Below, one piece after another: positions 1 through 6,634 of a stretch of 11,438 nt of DNA. Numbering within the stretch: position 1 is the stretch's first letter; the number at the start of each line of letters is the position of its first letter. The notes beneath the pieces are model-generated. The model made no database searches and had not been told where the DNA came from. It saw only the letters and a list, made by a program, of their open reading frames with translations. Position numbers and translations under genes: made by a program. This DNA comes from Hyphomicrobiales bacterium (GTDB lineage: Bacteria > Pseudomonadota > Alphaproteobacteria > Rhizobiales > JAKIUO01), in NCBI GenBank assembly GCA_027069645.1, contig JALXEI010000312.1:1-11438 (forward strand). The letters run 5' to 3'.

Positions 1-1463
1 CCATCATGGAAAGCCGTCATGTGGATGTGCTGGAAATGGACGCCGCGTCTCATACCGGCGTCGATGATATTCGCGAGATAATCGAAAGTACGCGCTACAA
101 GCCGATTTCGGCGCGCTACAAGGTGTCTATCGTTGACGAGGTGCACATGCTGTCGAAATCGGCCTTCAACGCCCTGTTGAAGACGCTGGAGGAGCCGCCC
201 GAACATGTCAAATTCATCTTTGCCACTACCGAAGTGCAAAAGGTTCCGGTAACGGTGCTGTCGCGCTGCCAGCGTTTTGATCTCAAACGGGTGGGCATGG
301 ATGAACTGGTCCGGCATTTCGCAACCATTGCCAAAGCCGAAGGGGCCAGTCTTGACGAGGAGGCCCTGACGCTGATTGCCCAGGCGGCCGGGGGATCGGT
401 GCGTGACGGCCTGTCGATCCTTGATCAGGCCATTTCCCATGGCCGCGACAAGGTCAGCGGTGATGATGTCCGCCGCATGATCGGTCTGGCCGATCGCATG
501 CGGATTTTTGATCTGGTTGAAACGGTCCTGAAGGGCGATGCGGCCGGGGCGCTGGGCCAGTGCGAGGCGCTCTATTGTGACGGGGCCGAACCGGCCCGTA
601 TTCTTGTCGAGCTTGCCGAAGCGGTCCATATTCTGACCCGCCGGAAAGTGCTTGATGACCGCGGCGCGCGGGCGCTCGGGGAGGCGGAGCGGCAGCGGGC
701 GGCGCAGATGGCGGAAAAGCTGTCCATGCCCGTGTTGTCGCGCTGCTGGCAGATGCTGGTGAAAGGCATTGATGAATGTAGCCGTGCCCCCGATCAGATG
801 GCCGCGGTCGAGATGGTGCTGGTACGCATTGCCTATGCTGCCGAACTGCCGTCCCCGGAGGAGCTGGCGCGGGCGCTGGGGGAAGGCGCGGATCGGCCCG
901 GTTCAGCGGGACCGGGAGGCGCGGGCAATGGCGCGTCCGGGATTTCCGATAGCGCCGGAAAGGCGCAGGCCCTGTCTTCAGGCGGTGGAGGGCAACCGGG
1001 TTCACCAGTGGCAACGGCGATGACAAGGCCGCAACCGCAGCCCCCTGCTGACGAGGGTTTGAACGATATCACCGGGTTTGAGGATCTCGCCGATCTCATC
1101 GGACGCGAGGGTGGACTGGTGTTGAAAATTGCTTTTGAGGAAAATGTCCGTCCGGTCAGTTTTGAACCGGGGGCCATAGAAATAGCCCTTGTCAACGAGG
1201 CGCCACGCGGTCTCGCCAATGACATCAAGCGGGTCCTCGACCGGGCCACGGGGACAAGCTGGATCGTCGCGGTGTCAGATCGGCAGAGCGGCGAAACACT
1301 TCACGAAAAGAAACAGCGCGAATATCAGGCCGAACTGGATCGCGTTAGTGCGCATCCGCTGGTCAGGGCGGCCCTGAAACATTTTCCCGATGCGCGTATC
1401 AGCGATATTCGGGAAATCAATCGCAGCGAAAAGGATAATGGCGGGAACAGGCAGGGAGAGTGA
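1..1463 (+). CDS. dnaX: DNA polymerase III subunit gamma/tau, 3' part (5' end outside window)
   Basis: Clamp-loader ATPase of DNA polymerase III. The reading frame is open to the left edge, so the N-terminus with the Walker A loop and zinc-binding cysteines is missing. Visible are the Walker B segment VDEVHMLS, the following FNALLKTLEEPP and FIFATTE motifs, and the SRC motif in VLSRCQRFDL that carries the arginine finger. Then come the helical lid and collar domains, a Gly/Ser/Pro-rich linker (roughly bases 880-1045), and a C-terminal domain from about FEDLADLIG onward of the type seen in alphaproteobacterial DnaX. I found no A AAA AAG-type slippery site like the one that makes gamma in E. 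coli. The ATG at base 6 is an internal methionine, since homology continues through it. The stop is 2 bases before the ybaB start, so the two are probably translationally coupled. Identification is very secure. Confidence 0.97.
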   Translation, partial: IMESRHVDVLEMDAASHTGVDDIREIIESTRYKPISARYKVSIVDEVHMLSKSAFNALLKTLEEPPEHVKFIFATTEVQKVPVTVLSRCQRFDLKRVGMDELVRHFATIAKAEGASLDEEALTLIAQAAGGSVRDGLSILDQAISHGRDKVSGDDVRRMIGLADRMRIFDLVETVLKGDAAGALGQCEALYCDGAEPARILVELAEAVHILTRRKVLDDRGARALGEAERQRAAQMAEKLSMPVLSRCWQMLVKGIDECSRAPDQMAAVEMVLVRIAYAAELPSPEELARALGEGADRPGSAGPGGAGNGASGISDSAGKAQALSSGGGGQPGSPVATAMTRPQPQPPADEGLNDITGFEDLADLIGREGGLVLKIAFEENVRPVSFEPGAIEIALVNEAPRGLANDIKRVLDRATGTSWIVAVSDRQSGETLHEKKQREYQAELDRVSAHPLVRAALKHFPDARISDIREINRSEKDNGGNRQGE

Positions 1464-1465
1464 CG

Positions 1466-1786
1466 ATGAAAGGTTTTATGGATATGATGGCCCAGGCAAA
1501 AGACCTCCAGGCCAAAATGACAAAAATGCAGGATGAACTTGCTGAACTGCGGGTGCAGGGAAAATCCGGGGCGGGGCTGGTGCAGGTAACCCTTGATGGC
1601 CAGGGGACAATGCGGGGGTTGAAGATTGATGAAAGCCTTGTAAAGCCCGGCGAGACGGAAATTCTCGAAGATCTGATCGTGGCCGCACACACCGATGCCA
1701 GAGCCGCACTGGAGCGGGCCACACAGGAAAAAATGCAGTCCCTGGCGGGGGATATGCCTTTGCCTCCGGGGATGAAACTGTTCTGA
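1466..1786 (+). CDS. ybaB: YbaB/EbfC family nucleoid-associated protein
   Basis: Small DNA-binding protein of 106 aa, the usual family length. The family forms dimers that bind DNA without strong sequence specificity and is commonly encoded between dnaX and recR. The N-terminal helix rich in Met, Gln and Lys (MKGFMDMMAQAKDLQAKM) and the later Gly-rich beta turn (VTLDGQGTMRGLKID) are typical, and the protein ends in a Met/Pro-rich tail. I chose the ATG at 1466: AGGGAGAG lies just upstream at 1453-1460 with about 5 bases of spacing, and the family normally starts at this residue. A GTG at 1460 in the same frame would add two residues and is less likely. The gene lies directly behind dnaX in one transcription unit. 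No clear terminator follows. Confidence 0.93.
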   Translation: MKGFMDMMAQAKDLQAKMTKMQDELAELRVQGKSGAGLVQVTLDGQGTMRGLKIDESLVKPGETEILEDLIVAAHTDARAALERATQEKMQSLAGDMPLPPGMKLF

Positions 1787-2040
1787 AAACGGGCCTCATG
1801 AAGCGTACACGCCCTAAATTAGCGGGCTTCCAGGTGATTTTACCCCTTTACGTGGCGTCCGTATCGGCCTACATAAGTCTCGCCGAGAGCCTTTTGGGAG
1901 GCACGGATTTTTAGAGAGGCCTTAAAGACCACCTGTAATGATCTGTCCCGTATGGACGAGGTGGCTATCGCCCGATTTGGTGTGTTGATCGGGTGTATAG
2001 TGTTTAAAGATGACAATGCACAGATTTGATGTGAGAACTG
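1787..2040 (+). other. 254-bp leader of the RRM gene with a two-tier hairpin
   Basis: No gene is visible here. The most structured part is 1929-1964: an outer perfect 6-bp arm pair, CCACCT (1929-1934) with AGGTGG (1959-1964), encloses a second hairpin GTCC-CGTAT-GGAC (1945-1957). A TATAGT hexamer at 1996-2001 resembles a -10 box but lacks a convincing -35 at the right distance, so the RRM promoter is unresolved. Near the start, short GGGC/GCCC arms (around 1791-1840) lack a T-run, so I do not call a terminator after ybaB. The length and structure would suit a regulated 5' leader, but that is inference. Confidence 0.4.
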
Positions 2041-2295
2041 ATGAATATTTATGCTGGTAATCTGTCGTACAATACAACAGATAACGAACTTCATGACGCC
2101 TTTGCCGAATTTGGTGAAGTGCAGAGCGCCAAGGTGATTATGGACCGTGATACCGGTCGCTCGAAAGGCTTCGGCTTTGTCGAGATGGCTGCTGACGATG
2201 AAGGAAAAAAAGCCATTGAAGCGCTGGATGGAACCGATCTTGATGGCCGCACCATCAAGGTCAATGAGGCGCGTCCGCGTCCCGACCGCCGTTAA
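2041..2295 (+). CDS. Single-RRM RNA-binding protein
   Basis: An 84-aa protein that is essentially one RNA recognition motif. RNP2 is IYAGNL at residues 3-8 and RNP1 is KGFGFVEM at residues 42-49, with two aromatic residues in the RNP1 core positioned to stack on RNA bases. The Asp-Gly loop (ALDGTDLDGR, about 61-70) and the last strand TIKVNEARP complete the fold. The protein ends in PRPDRR, lacking the long Gly-rich tail of many bacterial and cyanobacterial Rbp proteins. Members of this family bind single-stranded RNA and some respond to cold, but no target can be read from sequence. The Shine-Dalgarno is weak (GAGA at 2033-2036). The gene interrupts the usual ybaB-recR neighbourhood and is followed by its own intrinsic terminator. 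Confidence 0.93.
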   Translation: MNIYAGNLSYNTTDNELHDAFAEFGEVQSAKVIMDRDTGRSKGFGFVEMAADDEGKKAIEALDGTDLDGRTIKVNEARPRPDRR

Positions 2296-2362
2296 TCGGC
2301 CGTATTGACCGGTCTTTCAAAATGTGAAGACTGAGAAAAGTCCGATCCGCGATCTGATGTGT

Positions 2363-2399
2363 CCCGTATGTCCATCGGTTGCGGATACGGGCTTTTTTT
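2363..2399 (+). terminator. Intrinsic terminator between the RRM gene and recR
   Basis: CCCGTAT (2363-2369) pairs with ATACGGG (2385-2391), a perfect 7-bp stem with a 15-base loop, followed after one C by seven consecutive Ts (2393-2399). A slightly different fold pairs CCCGTA with TACGGG plus an inner TCC/GGA. It should end RRM transcription. It finishes only 13 bases before the recR ATG, so recR needs read-through or a promoter overlapping this element. Confidence 0.8.
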
Positions 2400-2412
2400 G
2401 CGAGTTGGTATT

Positions 2413-3018
2413 ATGACACGGAAAACAGCCGGACCGGAAATCGAGAGACTGATTGCGCTGCTGGCGAAAATGCCGGGGCTCGGGCCCCGTTCGGCGCGAC
2501 GGGCAGCACTGCATCTGATAAAAAAGCGAGAGAGTCTCATGGAACCGCTGGCCGCCGCAATGGCCGAGGCCGCGGAAAAAATCAGCATCTGTCCCGAATG
2601 CGGCAATGTGGATGTGCTCAGCCCGTGTGCCATTTGTCGTGATACCCGTCGCGACCGCGCGATGATTGTTGTTGTCGAGGATGTTGGCGACCTCTGGGCG
2701 CTGGAACGGGCCGGGGTCTGCACAGGGCAATATCATATATTGGGGGGGGTGCTGTCACCCCTTGACGGGGTTGGCCCGGAAGATCTCAATCTGGCCCGGC
2801 TCGTTGAACGGGCCGGTGCCGAGGATGTCAGCGAAATCGTGCTGGCGCTCGGGGCTACGGTCGAGGGGCAGAGCACCAGTCATTATATCCTTGAGCAACT
2901 GGCCGGTTGCAATGTCAAAATATCCCAACTCGCCCACGGTGTCCCCGTAGGCGGTGAGCTGGACTATCTTGATGAAGGCACGCTCGCCGCGGCAATCCGG
3001 GCGCGCAAGCCGATATAG
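2413..3018 (+). CDS. recR: Recombination mediator protein RecR
   Basis: Works with RecO (and RecF in many species) to load RecA on SSB-coated single-stranded gaps. It is 201 aa, the same length as the E. coli protein. In order: a helix-hairpin-helix with MPGLGPRSARRAALHLI (about residues 20-36); a four-cysteine zinc finger C60-x2-C63-x8-C72-x2-C75; a Toprim domain from about 83 with VVVED and LSPLDGVGPEDL; and the C-terminal segment AHGVPVGGELDYLDEGTL. I start at ATG 2413, because an in-frame ATG at 2359 would translate through the intrinsic terminator and adds residues absent from RecR proteins. The Shine-Dalgarno is poor (GAG at about 2402-2404). A run of eight Gs (2742-2749) lies inside the Toprim region. 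Confidence 0.96.
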   Translation: MTRKTAGPEIERLIALLAKMPGLGPRSARRAALHLIKKRESLMEPLAAAMAEAAEKISICPECGNVDVLSPCAICRDTRRDRAMIVVVEDVGDLWALERAGVCTGQYHILGGVLSPLDGVGPEDLNLARLVERAGAEDVSEIVLALGATVEGQSTSHYILEQLAGCNVKISQLAHGVPVGGELDYLDEGTLAAAIRARKPI

Positions 3019-3040
3019 AGAGCATGCGGAACGCGGGAGC

Positions 3041-3328
3041 CTATCCGGCCATCACGCGGTTCAGACGGTCCTGACTGATACTTTCACCTCTGTTTGTTCT
3101 GCGCCTCTCCCGAAGCCCGGTCGTTTTTTGCGGTGCTTCCTGTTTCACGCTACCTGCGGCACGGCTCAGATCGGCTTTCAGCCGGGCAAAGCGCTGTTCA
3201 AGAGAATTGTCCGCGCTACCTTGCAGCAGGCGCTTCAGATTTGACAGATCGGCACTGCCGCTGCCGTCGCTGTGACGCTCGCAAAGGGCGCCAAGATTCT
3301 TCAGTGTTGAATGACTGGTGGTCGCCAT
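3041..3328 (-). CDS. Small hypothetical protein (95 aa)
   Basis: I do not recognise this protein. The case for a real gene is a strong Shine-Dalgarno: on the minus strand GGGAGG lies upstream of the ATG with 5 bases between GGAGG and the start codon. In addition, no other gene fits this interval. The protein is basic and hydrophilic, with no signal peptide or membrane segment. A Leu-rich helical middle (LSNLKRLLQG then LEQRFARLKADLSR, residues about 28-55) is followed by an Arg/Lys/Gln-rich tail. It is convergent with recR (22 bases between stops) and divergent from the TAXI gene, 240 bp away. It may be a lineage-specific small protein, but the function is unknown. Confidence 0.6.
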   Translation of the reverse strand: MATTSHSTLKNLGALCERHSDGSGSADLSNLKRLLQGSADNSLEQRFARLKADLSRAAGSVKQEAPQKTTGLRERRRTNRGESISQDRLNRVMAG

Positions 3329-3498
3329 ACAGGCCTCCCATACGCTGTTACAGATCGTGTTGATTGCGGGGGAGTGTGCGCGGTTCAGGTTAAAGAGTTG
3401 TTATCGCAACTGTTTTCGGCGGCTCAACAGCGCCGGTTTTGCATTCCGTTGTTAATATATGGTTGCTGCGAATTCAATGGCTGTATCTGTCCGCTATT

Positions 3499-3515
3499 TT
3501 GGCACGGAACTTGTA
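3499..3515 (+). promoter_or_regulatory. Candidate sigma-54 (-24/-12) promoter for the TAXI gene
   Basis: TTGGCACGGAACTTGTA resembles the sigma-54 consensus TGGCACG-N4-TTGCA. The -24 half TTGGCACG is perfect and the 10 bases between the two dinucleotides are right, but the invariant -12 GC is GT. A start near 3525 would give a leader of about 44 bases. No enhancer-binding-protein site was identified. No sigma-70 pair with correct spacing stood out in the same interval. Confidence 0.35.
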
Positions 3516-3568
3516 ATATCAGGGGCAGGAGCGGTTTTGAAGAGTTGAAGAGTGCAGGGAATTCGCGC

Positions 3569-4966
3569 ATGTTTGAGGTTATTTCAGCTTCCGGTTGTCT
3601 CAAAACGGGGCAGGTTCCGTCAAAAGCGGGGCGTTTTGTATTGCTTGTTGCTCTGGCCTTGCCCGTTGCCGGTTTGTTGACAGATGGTTGTGGAACGACG
3701 ACAGCCCGGGCGCAAAATTACAGCAATGCAAGGAAAGCCGTTGCCCGCAAGAAAGCGGCACGGGTCAAACGCAGCAAAAAGCTGCGCAAGTCAAAGGCAT
3801 CTGAAAAGCGGCGCGGGTCAACAAAACGGGAAGCCCGCAAAGCCGTACGATCACCGGCAAACCGGCCGTCGCAAACAGCCTACAAGAAAAAGCTCAATCA
3901 GAATACGGTGACGCTGATGTCAGGCTGCTGCACCAACGGTGCCTATACGGCCTTTGGTGCCGATATCAAGGACATGATTGCCCTTGCGGATGATAAAAAC
4001 GGACTGCGCGTGTTGCCGGTACTGGGGGGCGGGGCCGGAACAAATGTGCGCGATCTGCTTTATTTGCGCGGTGTTGACATGGCGATTGTCAATACGGATG
4101 TGATCGATTTTTTCAAGGGGCGGCCCCTCTATGAAAAACTTGGCGAGCGCATCCATTATATTACCCGTCTGTTTAATGAAGAAGTGCATGTCTTTGTCGG
4201 GGCCGACATTACTTCCCTTGAGGATTTGCAGGGGGCCCGTATCGGCTTCAACAATTCCAATGCCGAGGTGACCGGTACCATTCTGTTCAAAAAGCTCGGG
4301 ATCAAACCAGGCAGGACGATGCGCATTTCGGAAGGCGATGGTGCGCTGGCCATGCGCGAGGGGCGCCTTGATGCGATGATCCGCGTTACCGGCAAACCGA
4401 TCCGCAATACCACCCGTCTGAAAAGCATTTTTCCGCAGATCAAACTGTTGCCTGTTGCCTTTGATCCGGTATTTATCGGTTCGCACCTGCCGACCCGTCT
4501 GACTCATGAGGACTATCCCGGGCTGATCAAAAAGGGCGAGAGCGTTCCCACGATTGCAACACGCACCATTCTGGCTGTGTTCAACTGGAAACCGGGTTCG
4601 GACCGCTATCGTCGTCTGGCAAAATTTACCCGTACATTTTTTGATCATTTTGACCATTTGCGTCAGTCGCAAAATCTGCATCCCAAATGGGCCGAGGTCA
4701 ATCTCATGGCCTCTGTTCCGGGCCTGAAGCGCTTTGCACCGGCGCAGAAATGGATTGACCAAAAAACAGGGGCGGACAGAAAGCCTTCTGTCGTGTCCGG
4801 TCATTCCGGTGCACCTGCCGCGCGGGAGAAGCTGATGAAGGATTTTAAAATGTTTCTGGCCAGTCGTGGCAGGACAAAGACAGGTTCCGAGGGGGCTGAC
4901 AACAGCGAAAAACTGATCAGTGATTTCCTGCGCTGGCAGGCGAAACAAAACGGGACAGCGCGGTAA
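3569..4966 (+). CDS. TAXI-family TRAP transporter solute-binding protein with basic N-terminal linker
   Basis: A 465-aa exported protein. Residues 20-48 form a signal peptide: G-R, then a hydrophobic core FVLLVALALPVAGLL, then an A-R-A site with probable cleavage after residue 48. Residues about 54-109 are a strikingly Arg/Lys-rich linker. From residue 112 (NTVTLMSG) a TAXI/NMT1-like binding domain begins, with GGGAGTNVRDLLYLRGVDMAIVNTD split over 153-177, FVGADITSLEDLQGARIGFN (209-228) and REGRLDAMIRVTG (263-275). A hydrophilic tail ends in LISDFLRWQ. TAXI proteins normally deliver small carboxylates such as glutamate or 2-oxoglutarate to a TRAP permease, but none is encoded here, so this is an orphan receptor. 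I chose ATG 3569 (AGGGA about 8 bases upstream) because it places the signal peptide near the N-terminus. The ligand is unknown. Confidence 0.85.
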   Translation: MFEVISASGCLKTGQVPSKAGRFVLLVALALPVAGLLTDGCGTTTARAQNYSNARKAVARKKAARVKRSKKLRKSKASEKRRGSTKREARKAVRSPANRPSQTAYKKKLNQNTVTLMSGCCTNGAYTAFGADIKDMIALADDKNGLRVLPVLGGGAGTNVRDLLYLRGVDMAIVNTDVIDFFKGRPLYEKLGERIHYITRLFNEEVHVFVGADITSLEDLQGARIGFNNSNAEVTGTILFKKLGIKPGRTMRISEGDGALAMREGRLDAMIRVTGKPIRNTTRLKSIFPQIKLLPVAFDPVFIGSHLPTRLTHEDYPGLIKKGESVPTIATRTILAVFNWKPGSDRYRRLAKFTRTFFDHFDHLRQSQNLHPKWAEVNLMASVPGLKRFAPAQKWIDQKTGADRKPSVVSGHSGAPAAREKLMKDFKMFLASRGRTKTGSEGADNSEKLISDFLRWQAKQNGTAR

Positions 4967-5036
4967 GCCCGGGCCTTCCGGTATGGATCACGCTGATTTG
5001 ACCTGACCTTTGCGTGTGCAATCTGTATGAATGAAA

Positions 5037-5063
5037 CCATGCCGGTTATCCGGTGTGGTTTTT
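5037..5063 (+). terminator. Intrinsic terminator after the TAXI gene
   Basis: CCATGCCGG (5037-5045) pairs along its whole length with CCGGTGTGG (5050-5058), two of the nine pairs being G-T, around a TTAT loop. Five Ts follow at 5059-5063. It closes the TAXI transcription unit and argues that the ACT-domain gene downstream has its own promoter. Confidence 0.75.
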
Positions 5064-5099
5064 CTGTGCTGGTCTCGCGTCTTCGGGAATGTTAGGTTT

Positions 5100-5127
5100 T
5101 GTCAGGAAGATCTGCCTGACAGGAAGG
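5100..5127 (+). promoter_or_regulatory. Inverted repeat touching the Shine-Dalgarno of the ACT-domain gene
   Basis: TGTCAGG (5100-5106) and CCTGACA (5115-5121) are perfect 7-base inverted arms around an 8-base centre that includes AGATCT. The second arm shares its last base with the ribosome-binding sequence AGGAAGG (5121-5127), which lies 8 bases before the ATG at 5136. It could be a protein operator or an mRNA hairpin that affects ribosome access. No T-run follows, so it is not a terminator. Confidence 0.4.
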
Positions 5128-5135
5128 ATACCCCC

Positions 5136-5678
5136 ATGCAAATTGAAATGGTGCTCACGGTAATGGCCAGTGATCGTCCCGGTATTGTTGAATTGCTGGC
5201 CAATGTGGTGGCGAGCTATGACGGCAACTGGGTGGACAGTGCCATGTCACGACTGGGGGGCGAATTTGCCGGTATTTTGCGCATCGAACTGGATGATGAC
5301 AAGGTGGCCGGTCTGGAAAAGGCCCTTGAAGCACTCGAAGAGGACGGCATAAGCACATCGGTCCGAAAAAGCACGAAATTTGCCAGGGAAGCGAACCCGG
5401 CAACGGAACAACGCAAGGCCTATGTCGAGGTGGTCGGTCAGGATCACAAGGGCATTGTGCGCGATGTTTCAAAGGTGCTGGCTGACAACAGGGTCAATGT
5501 GGACGAATTGCGCACCCGTGTTTTTGAAGGCTCCATGACGGGGGAACATATGTTTTCCGCCGAAGCCGATATTGTTTTACCAGAGGGGCTGGAACTGGAA
5601 CAGTTGTGCGAACAACTGGAAGACATTGCCGGAGATCTCATGGTTGATGTCAAAATGTGTTCCATCAAGGGAAAATAG
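5136..5678 (+). CDS. Two-ACT-domain protein, GcvR-like
   Basis: A 180-aa cytoplasmic protein with two ACT domains in tandem. ACT1 covers about residues 4-75, with SDRPGIVELLANVV (12-25) and the Gly-rich turn RLGGEFAGILRI. ACT2 covers about 95-175, with GQDHKGIVRDVSKVLA (101-116). Both carry the D-x-x-G-I-V helix start where ACT domains bind amino acids. In E. coli, GcvR (190 aa) acts with GcvA to repress the glycine-cleavage operon. No gcv gene or GcvA-type regulator is nearby, so the regulatory target here is unknown. The start at 5136 is chosen for its AGGAAGG and because an ATG at 5031 would lie within the upstream terminator region. A downstream hypothetical gene begins 19 bases after the stop, probably in the same operon. 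Confidence 0.86.
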   Translation: MQIEMVLTVMASDRPGIVELLANVVASYDGNWVDSAMSRLGGEFAGILRIELDDDKVAGLEKALEALEEDGISTSVRKSTKFAREANPATEQRKAYVEVVGQDHKGIVRDVSKVLADNRVNVDELRTRVFEGSMTGEHMFSAEADIVLPEGLELEQLCEQLEDIAGDLMVDVKMCSIKGK

Positions 5679-5697
5679 TCAGACAAAAAGCGGCAGT

Positions 5698-6630
5698 ATG
5701 GGCAGGAAAATTTTAACAGCGGACTGGAAGAACACGGCGCGTCTTTATGCACTGGTGGCCCCGCGTGCGCGAACCGGCAAGGCAGTTTTGCTGCGGCGTG
5801 GTCCGAGCAATCATGTGCGCATGATTTTATGGGATATGAAAAAGGATCGTTTCACACCGGGCCAGTGGCTGAAAAAGCGGGTCTATGAAAGGCGTTGTGA
5901 TCTGTCGCCCGACGGTCGTTTGTTCATCTATTTTGCGGCGGACTACAAGGCCGGGCCGGGCTCGTGGACGGCGATCTCCAGACCCCCTTATTTTACCGCA
6001 CTTTCCATGTGGCAAAAGGGAGATGGCTGGGGCGGGGGCGGACTGTTTTCCGATGATGGCCGCATCATTTATCTCAATCATCGCCCCGGAGAAGAGAGCG
6101 AACTTTTTGAAGGCTTCCCGAAACCACCCGTTCCGGTGCGTCCTTTGGGAGATTGTTCCGGCTGGGGAGAGGATGATCCGATTTGCAACTATCGTATGAT
6201 CCGCGATGGCTGGCGGCTGATTGATCCGGGGGCGCGTTCCGAATGGAAGGGTTTTCAACATCGCTATCATTTTGCCCGGAAAAAGCCGGCTATATATGAA
6301 AAACATTATTCTGATCCGGGACGGCGGCGTCTCTGGTCCCTGCAACTGCGTTCACAATATACAGGTGAAGTACAGGGGCGCTGGAATGTGGAAGAAGCTT
6401 TTGTTGTTGATCGCAAGGGGCAGCTGGTATTGGAGATCGGTCGCGTTGACTGGTGTGATCTGGATCAGCGCAAGGGGGATATTCTCTGGGCCTGGGCGGG
6501 AAAATTGTGGCGTTTGCGACACAAACGTGATCCACGCGGTTTTTTGCTGCGTGAGCCAAAACTGCTTGGGGATTTCAACGATATGACATTCGAGAATATA
6601 AAGGCGCCGCCGCAGGCACGCGCCTGGTAG
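5698..6630 (+). CDS. Conserved-looking hypothetical protein, 310 aa
   Basis: I cannot give this a function. It is a soluble protein rich in Trp, Arg, Gly and Asp, with no signal peptide or membrane segment. One segment, CDLSPDGRLFIYFAADYK (about residues 67-84), resembles the S-P-D-G-R strand pairs of PD40/TolB-like beta-propeller repeats, and FSDDGRIIYLNHRP further on may be a second such repeat. A Gly/Trp cluster (GDGWGGGGLF) and a conserved-looking WDMKKDRFTPGQWLK are also notable. The start at 5698 has only a weak Shine-Dalgarno. Earlier in-frame starts would overlap the ACT-domain gene in another frame. It probably shares the transcript of the ACT-domain gene and converges on the cyclo-ligase gene, 4 bases apart at the stops. 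I am confident it is a gene and unsure of its role. Confidence 0.75.
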   Translation: MGRKILTADWKNTARLYALVAPRARTGKAVLLRRGPSNHVRMILWDMKKDRFTPGQWLKKRVYERRCDLSPDGRLFIYFAADYKAGPGSWTAISRPPYFTALSMWQKGDGWGGGGLFSDDGRIIYLNHRPGEESELFEGFPKPPVPVRPLGDCSGWGEDDPICNYRMIRDGWRLIDPGARSEWKGFQHRYHFARKKPAIYEKHYSDPGRRRLWSLQLRSQYTGEVQGRWNVEEAFVVDRKGQLVLEIGRVDWCDLDQRKGDILWAWAGKLWRLRHKRDPRGFLLREPKLLGDFNDMTFENIKAPPQARAW

Positions 6631-6634
6631 ACGA

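Noticed and set aside
454..1026. Long minus-strand open frame (190 codons) opposite dnaX.
   Set aside because: Pro/Arg-rich shadow frame of a GC-rich gene, opposite clearly conserved DnaX sequence.
3396..3411. AGTTG-TTATCG-CAACT inverted repeat in the region between the small gene and the TAXI gene.
   Set aside because: Arms of only 5 bases with no promoter elements positioned around them; chance is likely.
3311..3568. An 86-residue upstream extension of the TAXI protein from ATG 3311.
   Set aside because: It would bury the signal peptide inside the protein and overlap the small minus-strand gene; the segment looks like non-coding intergenic DNA.
3920..4948. Long minus-strand open frame (342 codons) opposite the TAXI gene.
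   Set aside because: The plus strand encodes the recognisable TAXI domain; the antisense product has no family features.
5031..5135. Upstream start of the ACT-domain protein at 5031.
   Set aside because: It runs through an intrinsic terminator and adds non-homologous residues; the ATG at 5136 has a good ribosome-binding site.
6613..6626. CAGGC-ACGC-GCCTG hairpin at the convergent ends of the hypothetical and cyclo-ligase genes.
   Set aside because: Short stem within coding sequence, no T-run on either side; not convincing as a terminator.
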